A DNA stretch of 64,000 bases from the NCBI RefSeq assembly GCF_016907795.1, contig NZ_JAFBCR010000001.1:2790001-2854000 (forward strand), written 5' to 3'. Below the pieces are notes generated by a model. That model had not been told where the DNA came from. It ran no database searches and was given only the letters and a program-made list of their open reading frames with translations. Each line of letters starts with the position of its first letter. Within the stretch, counting starts at the first letter, position 1. The DNA is from Kocuria palustris. GTDB lineage: Bacteria; Actinomycetota; Actinomycetes; Actinomycetales; Micrococcaceae. Positions 8,625 through 17,976 of this stretch are shown here, in pieces. Both the position numbers and the translations under genes were made by a program.

Positions 8625-9898
8625 GCCGGGCGAGGACCGCGAGCACCCCGAGGGCCTCCGTCGCGCGGCCGCACGTGGCCGCAGGGCTGTGGAGCCTGCT
8701 CTGGGCGCTGTACACCACCCAGTTCATCGGGGCGTCGTTCATCAGCACCGGCCTCACCGGGATCCTGCGCAGCGGCGGGGTGGACCTGGCGATGCTGGGC
8801 CTGCTGCAGCTGCTCGGGCTGATCTGGCCGCTGAAGATCCTGTGGGCGCCGCTCGTGGACCGCTGGAGCCCCGCACGGGCGGCGGGCCATCATCGAGCCT
8901 GGCTGATCCTGCTGCAGTCGCTGATGGTCCTCAGCCTCCTGGGCCTGGCGCTGATCGGCGACCCGGTCGCCCAGCTGGGCCCGGTGGCCGTGCTCGCCGG
9001 GCTGTTCGTGCTGTTCTCCGCCACGCAGGACATCGCCGCCGACGCGCTGTCCGTGCGTCAGCTGCCCGAGGACAGGCACGACGACGGCGCCGGTGTCCAG
9101 GTGGCCGCCAGCTATGTCGGCACGGTGATCGGCGGCGGGCTGGCGCTGGTCGTGCACGACCAGTGGGGCTGGCGCGCGGCCGTCGTGCTGCTGGTGCTGT
9201 GCACCGCTGCGGCCATGATCCCCGTGCTGCGCTGCCGGGAGCCGGAGCGCGAGGACCTCGAGCACGTCCGGTTGCGCCTGCGCGATGTCGTGGGCGTGTT
9301 GGCACAACCGGGAGCCCGGCTGTGGGGCCTGGGCGCCATCCCGCTGGTGGCCATGGGCTCGGCGGGCATGTGGTCGCTGGTGACCCCCATCCTCACCGAC
9401 GCCGGCTGGTCGCTGAGCCGGATCGGGCTCACCACCTCCGTGCTGGCCTCCATCCCGGCCCTGGGTGCCGGCCTGCTGGCCGGGCGCCTGATGGGCCGAT
9501 GGGGACGGGCTCCGATCATGGGTCTGGGGGCGGGCGTCCAGCTGCTGGGCGGTCTTCTCCTGCTGCCGCTCGTGCTGGGCTCAGGCGCCTCCGCGACCGC
9601 GGGGGCGGCAGCCGTCCTCGGCGCCTGCCTGATCCTGGCGGGCTACACCGTGGCGAACACCGGCATGTACGCCGTCAACCTGGATCTCTCGCGCCCCGAC
9701 CATGCCGGGACCGACTTCACGCTGCTGAGCAGCCTCAACATGCTCGCCGGGACGATCGGGGCCTGGGCCGGACTCACGGTCGCGGCGTTCACCGGCTACC
9801 CGATCTCCCTGCTCCTCGGCCTGGTCGTGGCCGCCGCCGGGATCCTCACCGCACAGCGGCATCAGCGGGTCTGGGGTCGAGCGGCAGCCCGCGGCTGA
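8621..9898 (+). CDS. MFS transporter, RhtX/FptX-AmpG-like, probable siderophore permease
   Basis: 425-residue hydrophobic protein with about 12 predicted membrane helices. An N-terminal APLVDR loop and a SATQDIAADALSVRQLP segment followed by QVAASYVGTVIGGG closely resemble the RhtX/FptX branch of single-protein siderophore permeases, related to AmpG. The start ATG 8621 overlaps the SIP stop and follows GGAGGAG. Its partner is a siderophore reductase, so import of the ferric form is the simplest reading. Export of newly made siderophore cannot be excluded, because no other exporter is visible in this locus. Confidence 0.8.
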   Translation: MSRARTASTPRASVARPHVAAGLWSLLWALYTTQFIGASFISTGLTGILRSGGVDLAMLGLLQLLGLIWPLKILWAPLVDRWSPARAAGHHRAWLILLQSLMVLSLLGLALIGDPVAQLGPVAVLAGLFVLFSATQDIAADALSVRQLPEDRHDDGAGVQVAASYVGTVIGGGLALVVHDQWGWRAAVVLLVLCTAAAMIPVLRCREPEREDLEHVRLRLRDVVGVLAQPGARLWGLGAIPLVAMGSAGMWSLVTPILTDAGWSLSRIGLTTSVLASIPALGAGLLAGRLMGRWGRAPIMGLGAGVQLLGGLLLLPLVLGSGASATAGAAAVLGACLILAGYTVANTGMYAVNLDLSRPDHAGTDFTLLSSLNMLAGTIGAWAGLTVAAFTGYPISLLLGLVVAAAGILTAQRHQRVWGRAAARG

Positions 9899-9936
9899 AC
9901 TCCCGTCTCCGGTATGGGAATCGACGCAGGTTCCGA

Positions 9937-9975
9937 GCGGATGCTGCCAGCCGAGTCGCGGCTGGCAGCATCCGC
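9937..9975. terminator. Bidirectional hairpin terminator
   Basis: A perfect 16-bp inverted repeat (arms 9937-9952 and 9960-9975) with a 7-nt loop lies between the convergent transporter and tesB genes. There is no U tract, as is usual in this genome. Confidence 0.75.
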
Positions 9976-9995
9976 TCCTTCCGCGGCCCTCGTCC

Positions 9996-10982
9996 TCAGT
10001 CCGCGAACTCGGGCAGGCGCATCATGCCCTCCTGCATGGTGGTGGCCACCAGGTTCCCATCGCGGTCGAACATGCGGCCCTCACCGAGCGCGCGGGCCCC
10101 GGAGGCCGACGGGGAGCTCTGCACGTAGAGCAGCCATTCGTCGGCGCGAGCCGGGCGATGCCACCACATGGCGTGATCCAGCGAGGCCACGGACATGCCC
10201 TTCTGGGTCCACACCCTGCCGTGGCGGCGCAGCGCGGGCTCGAGCATCACGTAGTCGGAGACGTAGGCCAGTGCGGCCTGGTGCAGCTGAGGGTCATCGG
10301 GCAGGCGGCTGTGGGTGCGCACCCACACCGCGTTGAACGGCTGGCGGTCCTCATCCGGGGCCAGGTAGATCGGCTGGGTGATGTAGCGGATGTCGAACGG
10401 GCGCTCGATCACCGAGCGGGCCGCCGACAGCGGCACGCCCTCCAGCAGCGTCTCGGCGGTGGGCAGGGACTCCGGATCCGGCATGCCCTGCGGCATCCGG
10501 TCCTGGTGCTCCAGGCCCTCGGCGGGCTCCTGGAACGAGCAGATCCCGGAGAAGATCGTGCTGCCGGACTGGTAGGCATGCACGCGCCGGGTGGAGAACG
10601 AGCGGCCGTCGCGCATGCGCTCCACACCGAACGTGATCGGCTCGTCGATGTCTCCGGCGCGCAGGAAGTAGGCGTGCATCGAGTGGATGCGCCGCGACGG
10701 CTCCTCGACCGTCCTCCCCGCCGCGATCACGGACTGCGCCAGCACCTGGCCGCCGTAGACGGCCCGGCGCATGGCCGACAGGGTGCGTCCCACGAAGATG
10801 TCCTCGTGGGTGCGGGCCCCGCCGCCATCGGCCAGCTGGAGCATGTCGATCAGATCCTGCGTGCGACGGGCAGGATCCTTGGCGGGCACCTCGCCACCGG
10901 TTCCGGTCCCCGTGCCGGTGGACGGGGAAGCGGGGGGGACGGCGGAGGAGGGGCGGCTGCGGTCGCTGGAGGACTGGGTCAT
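9996..10982 (-). CDS. tesB: Acyl-CoA thioesterase II
   Basis: 328-residue double-hotdog thioesterase that hydrolyses acyl-CoA to free acid and CoA. After a disordered Ser/Pro/Thr-rich N-terminus of about 40 residues come the two hotdog repeats: the first with GRTLSAMRRAVYGGQVLAQS and HSMHAYFLRAGD, the second with SLDHAMWWHRP and the C-terminal GEGRMFDRDGNLVATTMQEG. These are diagnostic for TesB. It is monocistronic or the last gene of a minus-strand unit; a terminator lies just beyond its stop. Confidence 0.93.
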   Translation of the reverse strand: MTQSSSDRSRPSSAVPPASPSTGTGTGTGGEVPAKDPARRTQDLIDMLQLADGGGARTHEDIFVGRTLSAMRRAVYGGQVLAQSVIAAGRTVEEPSRRIHSMHAYFLRAGDIDEPITFGVERMRDGRSFSTRRVHAYQSGSTIFSGICSFQEPAEGLEHQDRMPQGMPDPESLPTAETLLEGVPLSAARSVIERPFDIRYITQPIYLAPDEDRQPFNAVWVRTHSRLPDDPQLHQAALAYVSDYVMLEPALRRHGRVWTQKGMSVASLDHAMWWHRPARADEWLLYVQSSPSASGARALGEGRMFDRDGNLVATTMQEGMMRLPEFAD

Positions 10983-11057
10983 GGGCCCACTCTATGGGCG
11001 GGCGCAGCGGGATCGGATGAGCCTCGGGCGTCGTGCCCGTGTGCTTCCATGGGAGGC

Positions 11058-11564
11058 ATGAGCTCCCTGAGGATCCCCGTGCAGATGCGCTTCGGTGACA
11101 TCGATTCGTACGGCCACGCCAACAACGTCATCCAGCTGCAGTACTTCGAGGAAGCGCGAGTGCGTCTCAGCGAGTCGACTCTGGAGGGCGTCCCCGGTGT
11201 GCCGGGGGGCGTGACGTTCCGGGAGCTCGTGGGGCAGCGCCTGACCGTGATCGGGCGCCAGGAGGTCGAGTACCTGGCGCAGCTGCACTACCGCATCTCC
11301 GACATCGAGGTGGAGGTGTGGGCCTCCCACATCGGCACGAGCTCCTACGTGCTGAACTACCGGCTCCAGGAGCCCGGCGGCGGGATGGTCTTCGCGATCG
11401 CCCAGTCCACGACCGTCGAGATCGACGCTCGGACCGGGCGCCCGGAGGCCTTCGGACCCGAGCAGCGGGCCTTCCTGGAGCACTACAGCCAGGAGCCGAT
11501 CGCGTTCCGCCGGCGTCCTGCGGAAGAGGACTCCGAGGACCGCCCGGGCGACGGGGAGGCCTGA
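11058..11564 (+). CDS. 4HBT hotdog acyl-CoA thioesterase (YbgC/FadM-like)
   Basis: 168-residue single-hotdog protein. The N-terminus MRFGDIDSYGHANNVIQLQYFEEARV is split over a pattern typical of 4-hydroxybenzoyl-CoA thioesterase relatives, with the active-site aspartate in GDIDSYGH. The start is uncertain: ATG 11058 follows GGGAGG with only one base of spacing, while ATG 11049 is three codons upstream and in frame, with a poor ribosome site. The C-terminus is acidic and variable. It is divergent from tesB and followed after one base by the next gene, so the two are co-transcribed. The substrate is unknown. Confidence 0.85.
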   Translation: MSSLRIPVQMRFGDIDSYGHANNVIQLQYFEEARVRLSESTLEGVPGVPGGVTFRELVGQRLTVIGRQEVEYLAQLHYRISDIEVEVWASHIGTSSYVLNYRLQEPGGGMVFAIAQSTTVEIDARTGRPEAFGPEQRAFLEHYSQEPIAFRRRPAEEDSEDRPGDGEA

Positions 11565-11565
11565 G

Positions 11566-12231
11566 ATGGGACGATCCCTGCGCCTGCAGGACCGGGAGTC
11601 CGTCGAGGACGTCGGCACGTACCTGAGCCGCGCCCGGGCCGTGGACGCGGACGGAGCCGTGCGCTTCCAGGCCGTCGGCGGCGCAGTGGGGATCTGGACC
11701 TGCGCCCTGGCCAAGCAGGGGCTGCTCGACTCCACGCCCACGGTGCTCGGGCTGCGCACCGCCGGACTGTCCGATGCCTCCGAGCTCGACGTCGTGGTGT
11801 CGCTGGCGGCCGTGCTGGACCGGATCCCGCGCGCGGATCAGGACGACACCCTGCTGGGCCTGCCGCCTCATGACGCCCACGCGGCCTGGGCCGGGATCTC
11901 GCCGTCGCTGTCGGGCTGGGAGACCGTTGCGGCGGCCCCGGCCCCCGAGCTCGTGCGCGCGGCCCGCGACGGCATCGAGGAGGTCGCGCGCACCGTGCCC
12001 ACGGACTCCGGGCAGGAGATCGTCGACCGTGTGCGCTCGCAGGTCTGGGGCCGTGTCTCGGACTGGGGGAAGACCCCCGGCCGCGCCGTGGACGTGCCGG
12101 ACGGAGCGGCCTTCGCCGCGTGGTCGCTGGGGTTCCTGCGCGCCGACGACAGCTCCGAGATCCCCGTGGCCGTGCACGGCACCTGGGCGCGGCTGGCGTG
12201 TCCCGGCGGGTTCGTGCTGATCCGCCGCTGA
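11566..12231 (+). CDS. Conserved actinobacterial protein of unknown function
   Basis: 221 residues, starting one base after the thioesterase stop behind GGGGAGG. I do not recognise a catalytic motif. It is a soluble protein with a mixed alpha/beta look, the motif DVVVSLAAVLDRIPR in the middle, and a C-terminal stretch (VAVHGTWARLACPGGFVLIRR) that looks like the end of a beta-sheet domain. The tight coupling to the 4HBT thioesterase suggests a shared role, but none can be named. Confidence 0.75.
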   Translation: MGRSLRLQDRESVEDVGTYLSRARAVDADGAVRFQAVGGAVGIWTCALAKQGLLDSTPTVLGLRTAGLSDASELDVVVSLAAVLDRIPRADQDDTLLGLPPHDAHAAWAGISPSLSGWETVAAAPAPELVRAARDGIEEVARTVPTDSGQEIVDRVRSQVWGRVSDWGKTPGRAVDVPDGAAFAAWSLGFLRADDSSEIPVAVHGTWARLACPGGFVLIRR

Positions 12232-12237
12232 GGACGA

Positions 12238-12966
12238 TCAGCCGGGGCTGTTGACGAGCGAGTGCGCCGCGCGCTCCAGGTAGTCCCACAGGACGCCCTC
12301 GTGCATGGGGGACAGCTCCAGCGTCTCCACGGCGGCGCGCATGTGCTTCAGCCAGGTGTCGCGGGCCCAGGTGTCCACCGTGAAGGGCATGTGCCGCATG
12401 CGCAGGCGCGGGTGGCCCCGCTCCTGCGAGTACGTGCTCGGCCCGCCCCAGTACTGCTCCAGGAACATCCGCAGCCGACGCTCGGCGGGACCCAGGTCCT
12501 GCTCCGGATACATGGAGCGGAAGCTCTCGTCCTCGGCCACCCGGGCGTAGAACTCGCGGGTGAGCTTGGCGAACGTCTCGTGCCCGCCGATCTCGTCGTA
12601 GAACGACGAGCTGCGCGAGGACTCCGCGCCCTGCTCGCCGGAGCCTGAGCCGGAGCTGCGCTGCGGGCGGCGCATGGCCGACAGCGGGCGGCCCACCGGG
12701 ATCAGCCGCGCATCGGCAGGAGCCTCCGGCGCCGTCGGCTGCTGAGCGGGGTCGGGGACGGGCGCCGATACGTGCGGAGCCTGACCGGTCGAAGCCCCGT
12801 CTCCGGCTGCCTGCGGGGCCGCCTCGCCCGTCGAGGGATCCTCACGGTCGTCGGAGTCTCGGGGTGCGCTGGGCTCGGGCATGCTGGCCTCCTCGGGGTC
12901 GCCGGACACGGGGTCCTGTGCTGCAGGGTGCTGTGCTGCGGACAGCGTGGGGTCGGGGCGCGTCAT
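12238..12966 (-). CDS. glbO: Truncated haemoglobin, group II (trHbO), with long N-terminal extension
   Basis: 242 residues, of which only 121-242 are globin. The globin part has SFYDEIGG at the A/B helices, YWGGP in the E/F region, and [12 protein letters not shown] containing the proximal histidine (about His192), then WLKHM and a C-terminal H helix. Residues 1-120 are low-complexity Pro/Ala/Ser/Asp with a short block [15 protein letters not shown] at 88-102. The long start is supported because ATG 12966 overlaps the pepN stop as ATGA. Group II globins bind O2 or NO and protect respiration. The extension is unusual for the family and has no recognised function. Confidence 0.88.
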   Translation of the reverse strand: MTRPDPTLSAAQHPAAQDPVSGDPEEASMPEPSAPRDSDDREDPSTGEAAPQAAGDGASTGQAPHVSAPVPDPAQQPTAPEAPADARLIPVGRPLSAMRRPQRSSGSGSGEQGAESSRSSSFYDEIGGHETFAKLTREFYARVAEDESFRSMYPEQDLGPAERRLRMFLEQYWGGPSTYSQERGHPRLRMRHMPFTVDTWARDTWLKHMRAAVETLELSPMHEGVLWDYLERAAHSLVNSPG

Positions 12967-15608
12967 TCCATGGTGGTGCGCGGTGCGGGCGTGCGCTTGG
13001 CGGCCTCGGCATCGGCAAGAGAGGTGAGATCGGGCTCGTGCACGCCGGGGGATGCCGGGTGGGCGGCGTCGACCTCCTGTGCGGCCACGGCCCGCACCAC
13101 GCGGTCCCGACCCTCCAGGGCCAGGCGGCGCAGGCCGTTGAGGTCCTCGGGGATCTGCGCGATGAACTCATCGGCGGCATCCACCGTGGCCTGGACTGCC
13201 GTGCGCGGGAACAGGCCCACCGCGATCTGCTCGGCGAGCTCGTGCGAGCGCGTGCGGTAGATGTCGGTGACCTGCTCGAAGTAGCGCTGCGTGTACGGGG
13301 CGAGCAGCTGCGGATCCTGGGTCTTGCGGAACCCGGCGATCGCGGCGGCCTGCAGCGAGTTGGGCATGGTGCCCTCTTCGACGACGGCCCGCCAGGTCTC
13401 GGCCTTGGCCTCCGGCGTGGGGATCGCGGCCCGGGCCGAGGAGGCCGAGATGGCCCCGTGCTCGGTGTTGTCCGCCTGCAGCGCGGCGTCGATGTCAGCG
13501 GCGCCGGCGCGGCCGCCCGCGGCCAGGCTGATCAGCAGCGACCAGCTCAGGTCGTCGTCGATCTCCAGGCCCTCGAGCCGGACCTGACCGGAGCGCAGCT
13601 GCTGGACCAGGTCCAGATGCTCCTCGGTCGAGGCGCGGCGGGCGAAGGCGCTGACGAACTGCAGCTGATGATCCGAGCCGGGTGCCGCCTTCTCGGCGAG
13701 CTCCCAGAGGCGGGTGGCGGCATCGTGGTCAGTGGCCTGTCGCGCTCCCGCAGCCACGTACGAGTCCAGGACCTGGTCCAGCCGGCGCAGCTGCAGGTTC
13801 ACGGTGGTGGAGTCGGACTCCTGTCCGATGTTGTTCAGCACGGTGTCCACGTAGGCGCGGGCCGGGGTAACGCCGTCGTGCACGCCGTCCCAGGCGGCCT
13901 GCCACACGAGGGCGCGCGGCAGCGAGTCCGCGAAGTCCTTGAGGTGCTCGGCCGCGGTGTCCTGCGAGCACTCGTCCAGGCGGATCTTGGCGTAGGCCAG
14001 GTCGTCGTCGTTGAGCAGGATCAGGTCGGGGGCATCGCGCCCCACGAGCTCGGGGACCTCGGTGAGCGCGCCGTCGATGTCGAGCTCGTGGTGGTGGGTG
14101 CGCTGCAGCAGCCCGGTCGCGGAGTCGACGTCGTAGAACCCGACCGCAAGGCGGTGCGGGCGCAGGGTCGGCAGCTGCTCAGGGGCGGTCTGCTCGATCG
14201 CGAACGAGGTGATGACGCTGTCGTCGTCGCGCTCGACCCGAGGGATCAGGGTGTTGACCCCTGCGGTCTCCAGCCAGCGCTGGGACCAGTCCTTGAGATC
14301 GCGACCCGAGGCCTTCTCGAGCTCGACCAGCAGGTCCTTCAGCTCGGCATTGGCCCAGCCGTGGGCCTGGAAGTAGGTGCGCAGCCCGGCCATGAACTCC
14401 GGCTGGCCCACCCAGGCCACGAGCTGCTTGAGCACGGAGGCGCCCTTGGCGTAGGTGATGCCGTCGAAGTTGACGAGCACGTCCTCCAGATCGGCGATCT
14501 CGGCCTTGATCGGGTGCGTGGTGGGCAGCTGGTCCTGCTCGAAGCCCCACGACTTCTCCCCGGAGGCGAAGATCGTCCAGGCGCCCTCCACATCCGTGGC
14601 CTGTGCGCTGGCCAGGGTCGAGGCGTACTCGGCGAAGGACTCGTTGAGCCACAGGTCGTTCCACCAGCGCATGGTCACGAGATTGCCGAACCACATGTGC
14701 GCCAGCTCATGCAGGATCGTGATGACGCGGCGGTCGCGGCGGGCCTGCGTCGGCTTGGAGCGGAAGACGTAGGACTCCACGAAGGTCACAGCGCCCGCGT
14801 TCTCCATGGCCCCCGCGTTGAACTGCGGGACGTAGAGCTGGTCGTACTTCTCGAACGGGTACGGGGTGTCGAACTGGGCCTCGTAGAACTCGAAGCCCTG
14901 CTTGGTGATGCGGAACATCTCCTCGGCATCGACGTGGTCCATCAGCGACTTGCGGGCGAAGACGCCCAGCGGGATGGTGCGGCCGTCGCTGGAGGTCAGC
15001 TCGTCGCGCACGACCTCGTACGGGCCGGCCACGAGTGCGGTGATGTACGGCGGCAGCACGGGGGTGGGGGCGAAGGCCCAGGTGCCCTTGTCGCCTTCGA
15101 CGACGGGCCCCGGGGTGGGCTGGTTCGACACGACCTGCCAGTGCGCCGGCGCGGTCACCGTGAAGGCGAAGCGGGACTTCAGGTCCGGCTGCTCGAACAC
15201 CGGGAACATGCGCCGCGTGTCGGCGACCTCGAACTGCGAGTACAGGTAGACCTCGCCGTCGGCGGGGTCCACGAAGCGGTGCAGGCCCTCGCCGGTGTTC
15301 GTGTACTGCATGGTGGAGGCGATGACGAGCTCGTTGTTCTCGGCCAGCTCGGGCAGGAGGATGCGCACGCCGTCGGAGACCTCCGCCGGATCCAGCTCAC
15401 GGCCGTTGAGGCGCACGGAGGACACGGAGGCCGTGAAGGCGTCGATGAAGCTGTCCGAACCCGGCTCCCGGCACGTGAAGCGGACGGTCGTGAGCGCCTC
15501 GAAGGTCTCGTCGCCGGTCGTCAGGTCCAGCACGACGTCGTAGGAGGCGACCTCGAGGGCGGCGGCGCGCTGGGCGGCCTCCGCGCGGGTCAGGTTCTTT
15601 CCGGGCAC
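12963..15608 (-). CDS. pepN: Aminopeptidase N (M1 zinc metallopeptidase)
   Basis: 881-residue cytosolic exopeptidase. The exopeptidase motif GAMEN is near residue 263 and the zinc site HELAH near 300, followed by the third ligand in NESFAEYAS about 19 residues later. The C-terminal ERAP-like helical domain is present. Size matches actinobacterial PepN (about 850-890). Start ATG 15608 is preceded by GGAAAGGA. It releases N-terminal residues from peptides made by proteases such as ClpXP, encoded downstream. Its stop is coupled to the globin start. Confidence 0.96.
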   Translation of the reverse strand: MPGKNLTRAEAAQRAAALEVASYDVVLDLTTGDETFEALTTVRFTCREPGSDSFIDAFTASVSSVRLNGRELDPAEVSDGVRILLPELAENNELVIASTMQYTNTGEGLHRFVDPADGEVYLYSQFEVADTRRMFPVFEQPDLKSRFAFTVTAPAHWQVVSNQPTPGPVVEGDKGTWAFAPTPVLPPYITALVAGPYEVVRDELTSSDGRTIPLGVFARKSLMDHVDAEEMFRITKQGFEFYEAQFDTPYPFEKYDQLYVPQFNAGAMENAGAVTFVESYVFRSKPTQARRDRRVITILHELAHMWFGNLVTMRWWNDLWLNESFAEYASTLASAQATDVEGAWTIFASGEKSWGFEQDQLPTTHPIKAEIADLEDVLVNFDGITYAKGASVLKQLVAWVGQPEFMAGLRTYFQAHGWANAELKDLLVELEKASGRDLKDWSQRWLETAGVNTLIPRVERDDDSVITSFAIEQTAPEQLPTLRPHRLAVGFYDVDSATGLLQRTHHHELDIDGALTEVPELVGRDAPDLILLNDDDLAYAKIRLDECSQDTAAEHLKDFADSLPRALVWQAAWDGVHDGVTPARAYVDTVLNNIGQESDSTTVNLQLRRLDQVLDSYVAAGARQATDHDAATRLWELAEKAAPGSDHQLQFVSAFARRASTEEHLDLVQQLRSGQVRLEGLEIDDDLSWSLLISLAAGGRAGAADIDAALQADNTEHGAISASSARAAIPTPEAKAETWRAVVEEGTMPNSLQAAAIAGFRKTQDPQLLAPYTQRYFEQVTDIYRTRSHELAEQIAVGLFPRTAVQATVDAADEFIAQIPEDLNGLRRLALEGRDRVVRAVAAQEVDAAHPASPGVHEPDLTSLADAEAAKRTPAPRTTME

Positions 15609-15812
15609 GGTCGGGTCCTTTCCGGACGGTTCTCCACTTGCGGTGCGGGCGGCGGCTCATCAGGGCATCTTCGCGCTGAGTGGGGGAGGGGCCTCCCGGG
15701 CGTTCTGCCCATGATGCCATGCGCCTCGCACGTCGCAGCAGGCGATTATGCTGGGGCCGCATCTGGGGCGCGGTCCGTGCGCCCGTCGAGAACTCGAGGA
15801 GCTGAAACGCTA

Positions 15813-16322
15813 ATGCGCGTGCACATCGCCACGGATCATGCCGGAATGGAGCTGTCCCAGTACCTGGTCGAACAGCTCTCGCAGCGCGGATTCGAGATGA
15901 TCGATCACGGCCCCGAGGTCTATGACGCCCTGGATGACTACCCCTCTTTCTGCATCCACGCCGCGCAGGCTGTGATCGAGGACCGCCAGGCCGGGATGGA
16001 CTCCCTGGGCATCGTGCTGGGCGGCTCCGGCAACGGTGAGCAGATGGCGGCCAACAAGGTCACCGGCATCCGCGCCGCGCTGGCCTGGTCGCTCGACACA
16101 GCCAAGCTGGCCCGGGAGCACAACGACGCCCAGGTCGTGGCGCTCGGGGGACGCCAGCACACCCAGGAGGAGGGCCTCGAGATCGTGCTCGCCTTCCTGA
16201 ACGAGCCGTTCTCCGGCGACGAGCGCCACGTGCGCCGCATCGCCCAGATCGAGGAGTTCGAGCGCACCGGGAGGGTCGTCGGCCACTACGACGCCGTGAC
16301 CGCCCGCGCCTATCGGGGCTGA
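15813..16322 (+). CDS. rpiB: Ribose-5-phosphate isomerase B
   Basis: 169-residue RpiB/LacAB-family isomerase interconverting ribose-5-phosphate and ribulose-5-phosphate. The sequence opens with MRVHIATDHAGMEL, and the VLGGSGNGEQMAANK loop forms the active site; the glycine-serine version of this loop is typical of actinobacterial enzymes. Start ATG 15813 follows GAGGAGCTGA. It is divergent from pepN across about 200 nt, and the next gene (nei) starts three bases after its stop. Confidence 0.95.
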   Translation: MRVHIATDHAGMELSQYLVEQLSQRGFEMIDHGPEVYDALDDYPSFCIHAAQAVIEDRQAGMDSLGIVLGGSGNGEQMAANKVTGIRAALAWSLDTAKLAREHNDAQVVALGGRQHTQEEGLEIVLAFLNEPFSGDERHVRRIAQIEEFERTGRVVGHYDAVTARAYRG

Positions 16323-16325
16323 CCC

Positions 16326-17261
16326 GTGCCGGAAGGGCACTCGGTCCACCGCCTGGCCACTCAGCTCGGCGACGTCTTCGGCGGGCAGGCTCTGGTCGTG
16401 TCCAGTCCGCAGGGTCGCTTCTCCGACGGCGCGGCCATGCTCGACGGCCGGCGGCTGGTGTCCTCGCGCGCTCACGGCAAGCAGCTGTTCCTGGAGCTGG
16501 CGGCCCCGGATGATCCCTCCGACGTCCTGATCCTGCGCTCGCACCTGGGCATCTACGGCGCCTGGGGCTTCGCGGGAGATTCCGAGTTCTCCGCCGCCTC
16601 CAGCATCGGGGCTCCGCGCCGGCTCGGGGAGCGCGAGTCGGAGGACTCCCTCCAGTCCGTGGAGCACGATGACGACGGCCGCGTGATCCCTGATCCGCCC
16701 GTGGGCGCCGTGCGAGTGCGCCTGGTCGGAGACCACGGCTGGGCCGATCTGCGCGGACCCGCGCTGTGCACGGTGGAGAGCCCGGACGAAGCGGCTGCCG
16801 CTGAGGCGAAGCTCGGTCCCGATCCGCTGGATCCAGATGCCGACCCGGCTGCCTTCTGCGAGCGTGCGGCCCGCAGCCGTCGTCCGATCGCCGTGCTGCT
16901 CATGGAGCAGGACATGATCGCCGGCGTGGGCAACATCTTCCGCGCCGAGTCGCTGTTCCGGCAGGGCGTGGATCCGTTCCTGCCGGGGGCCTCGACTTCC
17001 GAGGAGACGCTCGAGGCGCTGTGGAGCGAGAACGTGGAGCTCATGCGCACCGGCGTGCGACTGGGGCGGATCATCACCACGGATCCGTCGGACCGCCCCG
17101 GGATCGACGAGGCCGAAGCATGGCCCGAGCAGGCCAACTATGTCTACGGCCGAGCCGGCCTGCCCTGCCGTCGCTGCGGCACGACGGTGCAGCGCCAGCA
17201 GCTGGCCGGGCGCGGGCTGTTCTGGTGCCCGAGCTGCCAGCCGCCGGTCTCACCCCGCTGA
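16326..17261 (+). CDS. Fpg/Nei-family DNA glycosylase/AP lyase
   Basis: 311 residues, GTG start at 16326. After Met removal the protein begins PEGH, giving the catalytic Pro2-Glu3 pair. EQDMIAGVGNIFRAE is the helix-two-turn-helix DNA-binding motif, and the C-terminal C-RRC...C-SC cysteines form the zinc finger. MPEGHS rather than MPELPE fits the Nei2 branch of actinobacteria, which removes oxidised bases and cuts the AP site. It is slightly longer than average owing to an acidic insert near residues 95-125. It overlaps nothing and follows rpiB directly. Confidence 0.92.
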   Translation: MPEGHSVHRLATQLGDVFGGQALVVSSPQGRFSDGAAMLDGRRLVSSRAHGKQLFLELAAPDDPSDVLILRSHLGIYGAWGFAGDSEFSAASSIGAPRRLGERESEDSLQSVEHDDDGRVIPDPPVGAVRVRLVGDHGWADLRGPALCTVESPDEAAAAEAKLGPDPLDPDADPAAFCERAARSRRPIAVLLMEQDMIAGVGNIFRAESLFRQGVDPFLPGASTSEETLEALWSENVELMRTGVRLGRIITTDPSDRPGIDEAEAWPEQANYVYGRAGLPCRRCGTTVQRQQLAGRGLFWCPSCQPPVSPR

Positions 17262-17354
17262 GGCCGCAGCAGCGCACGCGATCGACGCTGATCGGGTGCC
17301 GAAGTGCGGCCTGGACCACCGGAACGAGTGTGCGGTGCCGTCTCCTGGTGAGTT

Positions 17355-17404
17355 GGTGACAGATCTGCAGCCCCTCAGCGCTGAGGGGCCGCAGATCTGT
17401 CACC
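17355..17404. repeat. 50-bp near-perfect palindrome downstream of nei
   Basis: Two 25-nt arms meet with no loop and differ at one position. The outer part reads GGTGACAGATCTGC and the centre CCCCTCAGC-GCTGAGGGG. It follows nei by about 95 nt and could act as its terminator, but its AT-richer outer arm and lack of a loop set it apart from the other terminators. It is not a copy of the 58-bp family found at 28-41 kb. Confidence 0.7.
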
Positions 17405-17421
17405 AGCCGGCAGAGCGACGA

Positions 17422-17459
17422 CGAGGGCCCCGGCGATCTGCTGATCGCCGGGGCCCTCG
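17422..17459 (-). terminator. Hairpin terminator of tRNA-Gly
   Basis: Perfect 17-bp stem (17422-17438 with 17443-17459) and a TGCT/AGCA tetraloop, five bases beyond the 3' end of the minus-strand tRNA. Confidence 0.8.
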
Positions 17460-17463
17460 AATC

Positions 17464-17537
17464 TGGAGGGGATGACGGGAATCGAACCCGCGTAATCTGT
17501 TTGGAAGACAGAGGCTCTACCATTGAGCTACATCCCC
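17464..17537 (-). tRNA. tRNA-Gly (anticodon TCC)
   Basis: Read on the minus strand, the acceptor GGGGATG pairs perfectly with CATCCCC, and discriminator T and CCA are encoded (CCA at 17466-17464). The anticodon arm is CTGT-CTTCCAA-ACAG, giving TCC. The T arm has GGTTCGAATCC. All four arms fold. Confidence 0.97.
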
Positions 17538-17772
17538 GCGCATGCGTCGACGGCATCGGATCCGACGTGCACGAGCGACGATGAAACTACCCCACGCAGA
17601 CCACCTCGGCAAACCGCGCGGAGCCCCCGCGGGTGCGGCATGACGGTGCGTGCGGCTAGACTCGTGCGATGTCCGCGCCCAGGCGCGGGCACCGCGGACG
17701 GTCAGCGGACCCCGCAGCGTGTGCCACCGGCTCCAGCCGGGCCCCTCCGGCAGCGCGCGGCCCGCACGCCCA

Positions 17773-17845
17773 CGGGGTGTAGCGCAGTGGCTAGCGCGCC
17801 TGCTTTGGGAGCAGGAGATCGCAGGTTCGAGTCCTGTCACCCCGA
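17773..17845 (+). tRNA. tRNA-Pro (anticodon TGG)
   Basis: Acceptor CGGGGTG pairs with CACCCCG; the anticodon arm CCTGC-TTTGGGA-GCAGG gives TGG. T loop GGTTCGAGTCC is present. CCA is not encoded (CGC follows the discriminator A), unlike the neighbouring tRNA-Gly. It lies on the plus strand about 130 nt upstream of tig. Confidence 0.97.
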
Positions 17846-17976
17846 CGCCTGTCCCCGTCGCCGTGCTGTGCGCGGTGCACGAGGACGCCGTCCGTGCCTG
17901 CGGCCCAGTGACGGTCCGCAGGCCGAGCAGACATCGCATCATCACCGATCCGAATCCACTGAGGAGTGCATCGCCA

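Noticed and set aside
12864-16322. A plus-strand open frame of over 1,100 codons opposite pepN
   Set aside because: It exists because high GC leaves few stops opposite pepN codons; it has no family motif. Only its last part, from ATG 15813, is real (rpiB).
17355-17404. The 50-bp palindrome as a seventh copy of the 58-bp family
   Set aside because: Arm sequences differ completely and there is no 12-nt loop.
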